In this document: one piece after another, positions 14,901-28,878 of the stretch | How positions within the stretch are numbered: the first letter of the stretch is position 1 | Layout: every line of letters starts with the position of its first letter | Assembly (NCBI GenBank): GCA_036971475.1 | Contig: JBAIZL010000005.1 | Span: forward strand, 160,706,386-160,770,385 | Direction: 5' to 3' | Length of the DNA: 64,000 bases | From: Prosapia bicincta | Lineage: Eukaryota > Arthropoda > Insecta > Hemiptera > Cercopidae | The notes under the pieces: generated by a model | Databases searched by the model: none | Told to the model about the DNA's origin: nothing | Seen by the model: the letters and a program-made list of their open reading frames with translations, nothing else | Position numbers and translations under genes: made by a program

Positions 14901-14975
14901 GTAATCATTGCAACAATTTAAGAATATTTGGATTATTTAAGGTCACGTAGATTTTTAAGAAATTCATTTCTAGCC
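11906..14975. other. noncoding, nothing recognised
   Basis: A 3-kb AT-rich stretch. Small ORFs (12030-12260, 12906-13112, 13661-13849, 14672-14950) have composition typical of AT-rich noncoding DNA and match no family I know. Confidence 0.5.
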
Positions 14976-15060
14976 ATGGAAAGTTGGCCAAGTGCCAAAA
15001 AGCGATAGACTTCGAACATGAATATACTCAGTTCGAATCCGATCTAGACCCATAGTTTTA
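14976..15060 (+). repeat. degenerate tRNA-Ser-like sequence (SINE head or tRNA pseudogene)
   Basis: A pol III A-box-like TGGCCAAGTGCC (from 14985) is followed by AAAAAGCGATAGACTTCGAA and then a B-box GTTCGAATCC (15031-15040). The 46-bp spacing and the D-arm/anticodon-arm text match tRNA-Ser with its long variable arm. The acceptor and T stems do not pair well and the anticodon loop is altered (CTTCGAA), so it is not a working tRNA. Confidence 0.65.
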
Positions 15061-15220
15061 TATAATTAATTTATTGAATAAATATTTGTAAAAACTGTAT
15101 AAACTATAATTGTCATCCACTATGGGTTTTAAAAAATGTATTTGAACTTGATTGGACGAATGAAAACATATTTTAATAACGATTGAAATTTTGTACAATA
15201 TACATATATAATATGCATAT

Positions 15221-15223
<3 letters not shown>

Positions 15224-15265
<42 letters not shown>
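15224..15265. repeat. (TA)n tract left of palindrome 1
   Basis: About 42 bp of TA. It is one of three (TA)n tracts that bracket the two palindromes. Confidence 0.95.
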
Positions 15266-15269
<4 letters not shown>

Positions 15270-15296
15270 TATGGTAATATATTTTCTTGTAATATA

Positions 15297-15576
15297 GTTA
15301 ATAAATTTAAAACATTTCAAAAACAAGAATACTTTTAATGAATATATTTATTCAAAGCTTATCACCGATAAAATAGTACCAGCATCTTCAGGAAAATAAT
15401 TATCTAATAAAATATTTTTACAAAATTGTAAAAATTTTACTAATAAAATTTTGTAAAAATATTTTATTAGATAATTATTTTTCTGAAGATGCTGGTACTG
15501 TTTTATCGGCAAAAAGCTTTGAATAAATATATTCATTAAAAGTATTCTTGTTTTTGAAATGTTTTTAATTTATTAC
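15297..15576. repeat. palindrome 1: 130-bp inverted arms, 19-bp spacer
   Basis: Arms 15297-15427 and 15447-15576 are inverted complements with only a few mismatches and small indels. The spacer is itself nearly palindromic (GTAAAAATTTTAC). Near the middle of each arm lies a motif shared with palindrome 2: TTCAAAGCTT, then AGTACCAGCATCTTCAGGAA (minus-strand orientation: CTGAAGATGCTGGTACT...GCTTTGAA). The unit is bounded on both sides by (TA)n. No ORF is meaningful. It may be a foldback element or an inverted pair of retroelement fragments. Confidence 0.9.
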
Positions 15577-15579
15577 TTA

Positions 15580-15586
<7 letters not shown>

Positions 15587-15634
<48 letters not shown>
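15587..15634. repeat. (TA)n tract between the palindromes
   Basis: About 48 bp of TA, shared as the right flank of palindrome 1 and the left flank of palindrome 2. Confidence 0.95.
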
Positions 15635-15640
<6 letters not shown>

Positions 15641-15642
<2 letters not shown>

Positions 15643-15853
15643 AAGAACATAAGTCAAAATACAAATACAAGAATTATAATTGAATTTACAATTCAAAGCT
15701 TTTCGTTGGCTAACAGTACCAACATCAGCAGGAATATTAAACAATTCAATTGTTTAATATTCCTGATGATGTTGGTACTGTTAGCCAACGAAAAGCTTTG
15801 AATTGTAAATTCAATTATAATTCTTGTATTTGTATTTTGACTTATGTTCTTTA
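15641..15853. repeat. palindrome 2: near-perfect 213-bp palindrome with hammerhead-like core
   Basis: Arms 15641-15746 and 15748-15853 (106 bp each) meet at a single central C and differ at one position that I can find (CATCAGCAGG versus CATCATCAGG). The + strand right arm reads CTGATGA (15763-15769), a hairpin GTTGG/CCAAC (15771-15775 with 15785-15789), then GAAA (15790-15793). This order resembles a hammerhead ribozyme core with stem II. There is an extra U before the stem and no obvious stem III loop. The mismatch disrupts the CTGATGA core in the minus-strand copy only. Confidence 0.93.
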
Positions 15854-15876
15854 TTAATACACAAGAATACATATTG

Positions 15877-15878
<2 letters not shown>

Positions 15879-15942
<64 letters not shown>
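15879..15942. repeat. (TA)n tract right of palindrome 2
   Basis: About 64 bp of AT dinucleotide closing the (TA)n-palindrome-(TA)n-palindrome-(TA)n block. Confidence 0.95.
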
Positions 15943-15945
<3 letters not shown>

Positions 15946-18900
15946 GAATGTGTGAGCTAATAGAAGGAATTTAAAAAATGATATAGCAACTGTATTCTAT
16001 TTATGCGTTTCACATTTAAATTTTTCATTACCTTATTTGAGCCTCTACATTGTTTCCTCTCCACCTATATTCCTAATAATATTTTTGAGTCAGTAACTTA
16101 TAATAAGTCGTTAATGTTTTACAAAATTTAATAACGTCTAAATAATTGTCCATTTCAGGAATTTCATCCAAATTACATTGCTAAAAATATCTGAACGTAA
16201 TTTCAATGTTTTTAATAAATTTAACGAAATGAATAAAATCTTGTACAATTATTGAGTTTTATCAAGCAATATCTGTCTGCATTATAAATATCTTTCTCTA
16301 GCTTAATACTTGGCTAAGCATCGTTTTTGGGAAAAGAAAGGCACACCTTTCAGCGTGGAACGTGTAGGTTTTGTTTTCCTAATCCAATAGAAAGCATTTA
16401 TGGTGGGTTTTCAGTACAAACAAAAAAGGCAACGCATTCATCTCATCGTCATGGTTGTGCGTCGTGGTAAAGGAATGAAGGGATGAAAAACAAAAAATCG
16501 CCAAAACATCACTAACAACCGCGCTGCAAACCCTGGCGGCGGTCCGTTGTCAGCGGTTGTTAATAATGCTGACTGAGCTGAAACCACCTGTATCACCTAT
16601 CGCCAACCACCATATCAAAATACATTGTGTTGGGCTTTATAACGCATAAAATTCGCGACACCTATTAAGCATTTTATTAACGACAATGAAATTTTTCTTA
16701 GGTCAAATTTCCGTCTAACGTAAGAGGTGTATATTTTTCTAAACCCCTAAATGTAAGTAATTTTAAATATTTTATTACATATTTGTCCGTTTATTTTTTG
16801 GATACGTATGGATTATAAAATTACCAAACTTTGCGATCTAACATTACTGTTCTAAGTCCGTACATGAAATGAATATCAGAAATATAAGGATTCGAATAGT
16901 TCTCTCTATCGAATAAAATATAGAAAGGAGTAAAAACAACAAAGGTGAAGTCAACAACAATGGCTGGTTATCACAACTTTTAAAAGTATAAATCAGCTGA
17001 TTATGAAAAGATAATAATAACTTGTAATATATATTTAAAAAAATACAAGACGTGTAAAATAAACTGTTTAGGAAAGCACTGAAGTTGAAGAATGATTAAT
17101 TAACTCTCGGTGACTGATGCAAGTTGATGGACAGTGCTTAGGAATTGAGGAATATATTACTTTTTATTATTTTAATGTTAAATTCTACTTAAATCTGCTT
17201 ATAAAGTATAGCTTCTTTCTAACAGATAAGTCTTTTGGGAACTTCATCACGACGAAACCAGTGCAATGCGACGTCACTTCAAACCAATGTTGCCATGTTT
17301 TTAGAAGAATCTGTGACTTCTTGCAACTCGGAAGTCATTAATGCGGTCAATCAGAGCACAATTTAGCAACGCCGCTTCCCTCCACTAGTCTCGTCTCTCC
17401 CAACCCTGATTCGGAGCTGAATATAGCTTTAAATAGTCTATTTCACGGCTATGTATAACAGAAGCCATAATTTCGTCAATCATTGGCGCTATCTGATAAC
17501 ACCGCCCACTGCCATTATCGTTCCCATCCCTGATTCGGAAGTAACTTAAAAGCCACTTTAGCCTAATTTTGAAATAGCTTTGTGTAGCGAAATCAAGCCT
17601 GTTTTCAAAAACGTTTATTAAGATAAGAATAGCTAAGTATTAAAATAATTAACATATTTTCTCGGGATATTTCGAGCTGGACGCTTAAGTTAAAAATATC
17701 TACAAATGCATTAGTACTTCATATTTTCTTATGGAATTGGAAACATTTCGAACAATTTTTATTATACCAGGAACTGGCAAAAGGGAGCGTTTTCAGGATT
17801 TACATTTTCGTCGTTTATAATCTATAAAAGTATGAAGTTAGTCGTATAAAGTTTTACACCCTCAGAAGCATCGATTAATATTTAAAGAAAAGTAATTCCT
17901 CTTTCTGTCGTCAATAATCGATCAGAACTTGCTTTGATTCAATGCTTTGTAAAAATGTAAAACGCGTATACTCCCATTCTCGCAGGCATTCTAGGCGACA
18001 GCTTTGGAATCCGAAATTTCCCTTCTAAGGGAAAACAAAGTAAAGTTGTACTCAACGATTTTAGACTTTATTGCGGATTCTTGGCATTCCTTTGCGACAG
18101 CAAGAAAGCCGGATAATATTTACACGGATTTGGGCGGCCCAGTAATAAAGTGTTTGGCAATTTATGGGGTTGTGAGCTTATATAAGGGTAGTGGAAACTA
18201 GAGTGGCAGTAAAGTGTTATTGTGCAAGAAATTTCGGTAATTAAGTGAATCTTCCTATGAAACTCAAAAGCGTCTTCATGGACAAAACCAATACGTCATC
18301 TTTAATTACGTTCTAGGACTAAATAAAAAACGTTTGTTTATTACCTTCTCAAAAATTGTAACTTTGTAAATAGATGATAAAATGCCAGTTTGCAACTACA
18401 GGACTTTAAATACTGAATATTTACTAATAAAACAAACCCTAATGATATATTAGTTTAAATATATCTAGTAACCAGTTACAGTGGGTTTCGCTGTGAAAAT
18501 AAAGAAAATAAAGTTTCCTAACATAAATAAACCGGTTGACAAGTGAATTGGCCTCCATTTTGTTGTACGCTATTCCAATATAGTACACGGGTGGCGATCA
18601 TCTTTAACTTTACGAATCGTTTAATTTTCTCCCTTTAATAAGTCCTAAGCTGTTAAATTATTCTTTTGATCAACAATGGGATAAAAATTCTTTAACTCAA
18701 TAAACAAAAACCTAATAAATATATTACTATTGATTTATTCACTGTAGATGAAAACGATATATTATTCGGTTACGAGGTAACCCTGTTCAGAAATGTATAT
18801 TAGGTGTATATTTTTAGTGAATAAACAATATTTTTGTGGCTTTTGTGTTTTTATTTACTGTCCGAACATATATTAACTTTGTCGCTATATGTATAGCTAC

Positions 18901-19469
18901 AGCTACAATGTAATGCGATCAAGTTGATTTTCTGTTTTATATAAAAACTGTCGGCTTATGAAACATCATGTCTAAAACAATGTGGGATTAAAAGAGTTGT
19001 TTTCCTAATGTTTAATTTTTAGACCTCAAAAACAATTTTTTTAAATTTTTTCAGTGTTTATGAGAAGTTTCTGTGTCGCCAAGTATAACTTCCATTTGTT
19101 TATACAGTAGGGGTGTGAGATAGATATAAATAGACCTACTTAGTGATATTTCAAGATTTATTTTAAATATATTATCATCATCTGTTTGAAGTATTATAAT
19201 ATTTTATGATATTGACGTCAAGTAATATAATTAGCATCTAATATTATAAAATTGGACTTTGAAATCGTCAATTTTTTTCTGTGTTCAATAAAGAACACTC
19301 ACCGAGGGATGAGTGCTTCCATTAAAGATACGACATAAGTCCCATTTAAGTGCCGTATAGGGTTCTGGTTGAGCCCTGGATCCAGGACTACAAAACTTCC
19401 CCGAGGTCTTACTCGAGATCTGTCTGCAGCTCTTTCTCCAATGAGTGATCTACTTCTTGTACTACGAAT
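15943..19469. other. noncoding, no gene recognised
   Basis: No exon is recognised. Two segments are less AT-rich: 16400-16620 and 17240-17560. The second contains a near-duplicated phrase, CCTGATTCGGAGCTGA at about 17405 and CCTGATTCGGAAGTAA at about 17529. That hints at a decayed repeat, but its limits are unclear. Confidence 0.5.
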
Positions 19470-23737
<4,268 letters not shown>

Positions 23738-24105
23738 TCTCTCTCTCTCTCTCACACGCGCGCGCGCACAGGCGCACGCTCACACAACGAATAAACTCTT
23801 TATACTCATATACCAATCATTTGAAAGAAAAAAATTATTTCAGAAAAGACTTTAATGTTTTTAAACATTTCCTTAGAAAATTTGAAGGAATATAATATTT
23901 TTCCTAATACCTTGTATAAAGTAATTTAACTTCTGCCTTTTTGCAATACGATCTGAGTATTTATGTCTCAAGGGTAATGAGGAGAAAAGGAAAACCTAAT
24001 TAGTAACTCATTAAGAAAGCTGATTACGCATCGATCCAAACAAGTGAGAACGAAACGGACACAATATTTATTATTGCATTGTTAAACGCTCTTTTCAAAC
24101 CTTTA
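23738..24105 (+). repeat. dispersed ~375-bp repeat with (CT)n(CA/CG)n head, copy 2
   Basis: This is the counterpart of 11530-11905 in the same orientation. It begins with CT then CACGCGCGCGCGCA, and shares TATAAAGTAATTTAACTT, GCCTTTTTGCAA, CCTAATTAGTAACTCATTAA and ATTGCATTGTTAAACGCT in order. Confidence 0.75.
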
Positions 24106-24680
24106 GTGCCAATACTTTAAAAATATTTCGCATTTACCTGCAGCTACACAAGAATTAAAGTCATATCTTTGCGATTAGCAGTCGTTTGGTTGTAATCCTT
24201 AAAAAAAATGGGGCGAGATACTTTTAAAACGTTGTTTTATGCGGCAGTAATAAATGAAAAGTCGCACCAGGGATTTTTCGGAAAACACACGCCTCTAACA
24301 AAATGTTAGTAGTGTTGATCGCACATTTTGAGTTCTGAGTAGTCGTTAAGAGGCTCTATTAAATTCTGTGTAATACTTTTAAAATTTTCTCTACAAAATA
24401 TCAGTGAAGAAAAATTAATTTTGTTTGTAGGTTTAATAAACGTTGAACAGTTTAATTGGATCATGGCACAGAAAAGAACTTTTTCACTCCCGCGGGTCAA
24501 TCAAGCTTCCCAGTAGTTTTAAACAGCTGATTTTATGGAACAAAAGGGAGAACGGAAGAAACTATGTCGACATTATTCTGATATCAGCTGTGGAGTTAAA
24601 TATCTAAAGTTAAAAAGACTGTATTTATTAGTGTACTTTTATTCTTATTAAATAGCTGTATTTATTGAATGAAAAGCACA
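24106..24680. other. noncoding, nothing recognised
   Basis: AT-rich. The small minus-strand ORF at 24306-24500 resembles nothing I know. Confidence 0.55.
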
Positions 24681-24815
24681 GATATAGCTGAGATCCTGCA
24701 TTGTGCTGCAGATATAGCTGAGATCCTGCATTGTGCTGCAGATATAGCTGAGATCCTGCATTGTGCTGCAGATATAGCTGAGATCCTGCATTGTGCTGCA
24801 GATATAGCTGATATC
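24681..24815 (+). repeat. perfect 30-bp minisatellite, 4.4 copies
   Basis: Four identical 30-bp units start at 24681, 24711, 24741 and 24771, each beginning GATATAGCTGAGATCCTGCA. A partial fifth, GATATAGCTGATATC, diverges at 24812. Lack of variation means recent expansion. The direct repeats abut with no spacers. Confidence 0.96.
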
Positions 24816-27039
24816 GGCGAAGGGGGATCAAGTGCTCAAGCTTGATAAAGGACGAAATCCTTTCTGTGTACAGCAATTGCTCAAATATGTTATACTTGCA
24901 CTTTACACCCTCAGTAAGTTACTAAACACAGTTGTTAAACATTTAAGGTATTTCATTTAGTTAATAGTTGGTAGCGTGGGATGAAATGCAAGGGAGGAAC
25001 CGAGTCATTGACTCAATTTTAGAGCTTTTCTGTTCTGAATATTATAACGGTATTAAGAATATTAGCAGATACATTGTGTTGGTAGGGATGGAGTAGTTGG
25101 AAAGCGTGGATGAAGAATACTAAATATTGAATCGTATCTATATGGGGAGATGATATAAACGACTTGAAGCTTTGTCTTTTTAAGTTATGTTATTGAAGCA
25201 CTGGAAGGGTGTAGCTAAGGAGTTAAAGCATATTTAATAAGGGTAAATAAAAGCGGAGATGGTGTCGGTAGATGGAGCGTCCGAAGAGCCAATAGATCTG
25301 CATCCGATCGAGAAGGGGAAAAGAAATGACGAGTTGAGATGTTATCAAATCGCAGAATGCACTGAAAGTATCTCAATAGTATAGGAGAGGAAAAGAGAAT
25401 GTCGAATGGGCGGCTAAAAATATAAATAGTGCCGTAAGAACGCCAGTAATAAAAAAAGGGTTTTATTGGGTAAAAAAAGGGTTTATTGGCTAAAAAAGGG
25501 TATGGTTTTATTGGCCCTGTGGTTTTTGCAGTGAGTGTATTCTTCAACACTGGGTGTAGGTAGGGTATAAGATCCGGTTACTTTCTTTTGACAGGTAAAA
25601 AACGGAATTTTTTATTTGAAAGGGCATTTATTTGATTGTACAGGGCAGCATGATGTCAGGAATTGTTTTATTGAAATTCAGAGGGATTAGCTGACGACCT
25701 AAATAATTTTAAAGCTACTTGCCGTTTTAACTAACAATACAACTTAAAATTAACGTAAAACTAATTACAAATTATTTATGGTTAGAACATTAAGTGGCTT
25801 GAGGGATGCTATGGGAAATCTGTTAGGACAAGAGGTGAATATAGGGGATATCCAGTGGTATCAGTCGTTAGAAAAAGTGGATAGAGAAGAAAAGATACTG
25901 AATTCGATCGAGAAGAAGAACAGAACTCGACAAAGTGAGAAGTAACTAATTGGAGAATGTACTCCAAGCATTTCGAACATGGATGAAAAGAGCAAAGCAT
26001 GTTGAAAAGACGAATAAAAAAAAGTGATGAAATCGGTATAAAAAATGGATGAATATCTAAAATATATTGAAACCGATCGGGATAAAGGAAGATAAATTGA
26101 GAAGTTTAATAATCTACTCGAAGTAACGCGAATTAGAGGCACGCGAGAAAGATGAAGTTTGAAAACATTAATCGTGTGAAATAAAATCTACTCATACATA
26201 GCGGACATCAAATAAAGAAAGCTTTCAAGAGTGTCGTTATTCTTGTTTTATTATGTTTACTTTAATTAGAACAACCTTGCACCAGGTTTTGTTCAGACTC
26301 GTCAACAGATGTTTTGACGATAAAATGGGTGCCTGAATTTCCAAACAGACGATTTCTATACCCTACTTTTAATAACAAAATTTTTCTATGAAAAAATTCA
26401 AGCAATCATTATGATCATTTTCGAAGCAATTGAATCTGAAACATCGATATGTGGTAGAGATACTTCGGAGCAATAGGTTTAGGATTTTAATTTGATTCAT
26501 TTCAGTTATCATTAAGTATGGCGCGCATCCCGAAGGATAAAAGTTTCATCTGAATACATGTTTCTTCAGAAACAAGAAAACATTCCCCCCCCCCAGCGTA
26601 ATAAGAGCTATTTATTGTGCGTTCGCTGAAATACATTGTTCTAAAACATTGTTACAGTTCTGTAAATAGAACTAAATACTCAAGTGTATACTAAAAACAA
26701 GCCGGTCGTGGATAAACAAAAGTGCATTAAAATAAACGGGGCATTAACTTTAGCGAAACATTTCCTTTCACACGTCTGTATTTATGTAAAAGCACGCAGT
26801 AAACACGACTTGAAACAATTCTCTAAACAGTAGAACATAAAGTGTATGTTTTCGCTATTTGCTTAATTCCATTGAGAACCTTCAGACGGATAATATTCTT
26901 TTACTCTAACCTTTTTTTGCATATATATATGATTTTTACATTATATTCATTAAATTATTCTATATAAGGTCTGTCTTGTAAGTTTAATGTACAAAGAAGG
27001 GGTTCAATTAAACAAATTAGAAAATAGAAGTCCATAGCT
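24816..27039. other. noncoding; two related purine-rich segments
   Basis: No gene is recognised. 25280-25440 and 25890-26030 align loosely (CCGATCGAGAAGGGGAAAAG versus TTCGATCGAGAAGAAGAACA, then GAATGCACT / GAATGTACT), suggesting an old duplicated purine-rich repeat. A short (C)n run is at 26585-26594. Confidence 0.5.
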
Positions 27040-27850
27040 ATGGCAAGTAAACACCTCTCTTCGCCCCGGTTAAGAGCTAGTAAGCAACCCTGCCAACGAG
27101 ACTCCATAATTTTTCCCTATTCCCAGTACCATTCGATCATTATGTTCTTTTCTTATTTCTCCCTTTCTTCAACTAACCTCACATCTTTTTCGAAAGGGAA
27201 TATAACGTTAGACACCCTTTTATTTCCCCGATAGGGACTTCAGATAAACGAATAGGCACGTAATCCAATAATTTTTCCCTGATCCCAGTGCCATTCGACC
27301 ACTACGTGCCTTGTTTAGATCTCTCTATCTGCATCTAACCTCACATCTTTTTTGAAAGGGAATATAACGTTAGACACCCCTATATTTCCCCGTTAAAGAC
27401 TTCAGATAAGCGAATAGGTACGTAATCCAGTAATTTTTCCCTGATCCCAGTTCCATTCGATCATTATGTTCCATGAGTTGTGCCTAACTTTATCTAGCCT
27501 TACATCTTTCTTATAAGGAGATGTAACCGGTAGATGCTCAGAAGATGTTTATGGCCCGAAAGAGTATAGTTATACTGTAAGTAAGTGACTCATTCCTCGT
27601 GATCTTATTATTTTCCTGGTAGATTATACCAGGGGGTCATTTCCTTTCCTATTTCCTACATAAATCTTCCTACATTATTCCTTCTTAGGAGATGATATAA
27701 CGAGTGGGCATCCATTTATGAGCCCAATAGGCAGCATATTTACTCCAGATACGCGACCATACACACGATTCTATATCGTGCCCCCTTTAACCTGTACCAG
27801 GGGGCTCATATCACTATCTTAACCGTTCCTATATCCACAATCCTTTCCTG
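27040..27850 (+). repeat. ~162-bp tandem array, degenerate to the right
   Basis: Landmarks AACCTCACATCTTTTT, GAAAGGGAATATAACGTTAG, CGTAATCCAATAATTTTTCC and CTGATCCCAGTGCCATTCGA recur. CTAACCTCACATC occurs at 27173 and 27335 (162 bp), then the decayed CTAGCCTTACATC at 27494 and CCTACATT at 27669. About five units are present. A single related unit lies at about 3440-3530. Confidence 0.85.
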
Positions 27851-28613
27851 CCCTTGTACTATAACCGTCATACTATACTGATCCTCTTGAAACTACAATA
27901 TATCATTGGATTTGTTACGATGTAAATCATATCGAATATGACATGCTTACTGTGACATTTTAACCAATTCAAAGTGAAATCCTGTAAAGTATAACAACAA
28001 TGTCCCTTATCAGAACTAGTGCGTTCGATTTATCTCCAAACACCAACGAGCGTATCAGTTTATCCCAGCGTATTAAACGGGAAACAGAGCGATAAAATAA
28101 GGAACAAGTGTGGCGAGGGCGTGTGAGTGTAGATATTTAGTGGATGAAAGAGTTCATCAAGACGGGTTGTCTTGGCAACCCCCCTCCCCCGTTCAGCTCT
28201 TGCCTCCCTTAAGCTGGCAGCATTTTAATAGGGTTTTCTTAAATCACAGTTCGGATTTCAACAGAATGTTTAGGTAATGATTTTATTTTGCGTAATTGTT
28301 TTCACGAGCAGAGATTGCCTAGTTTATAAGTAAAGTTGTTTTTTTAATACATTTGTGAATTCTTGAAGTTAAAAATTTTGAATTTCAGCCAATTAAATCT
28401 TTTTATTAAAATTTGAAGTCACATTATTTATAAAAATTCATTTTCGCTTGAACTATTTAACAAATTTTATTATAAATGTTTGTATACATGTCTTAACTAT
28501 TTTCGTTTAAATATATTTTTATGTCTTCATACAAAATGTTTTACTAAAACTTGAAATTGTTAAGTTTTACGTCTTCGGCTTTTTGAACACTCGCCAATTT
28601 ATTTAGAAAAAGA
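27851..28613. other. noncoding, nothing recognised
   Basis: AT-rich with no gene signal. Confidence 0.55.
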
Positions 28614-28878
28614 TTCACTTACTGATTGATATTTCTCAGCCGACACGTTGCCCACATCTTCAATCTGGGAGGCACGGGCAAGATTGTCTGCTCAGGTGTG
28701 TGTTATTGTCAATCTGTGGTGTTTTGGTGTTCCGTAATGAACTGTTGTTCTGAGAATAGTTTTTTTTTTATCATGCATTCGTATATAATGTTTGATTACA
28801 CTTGTGTTTTATTATTTAGAATGTGTTGGGGTGTTTGTTTATTTCGAAATTTGCTGAGAGATATCAGTAAGTAATCAT
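28614..28878. mobile_element. MITE-like element, copy B
   Basis: The left end TCACTTACTGATTGATATTT plus CTCAG and the right end GAGAGATATCAGTAAGTAAT form terminal inverted repeats. The left half (CTCAGGTGTGTGTTATTG, then GTGTTCCGTAATG) matches the right half, reverse-complemented, of the element at 48700-48998. It has no coding capacity. The length of about 265 bp fits a nonautonomous DNA transposon. Confidence 0.7.

Noticed and set aside
24681..24815. CRISPR-like direct repeats
   Set aside because: The 30-bp units abut directly with no spacers. The same holds for the 33-bp and 41-bp arrays. The genome is eukaryotic.
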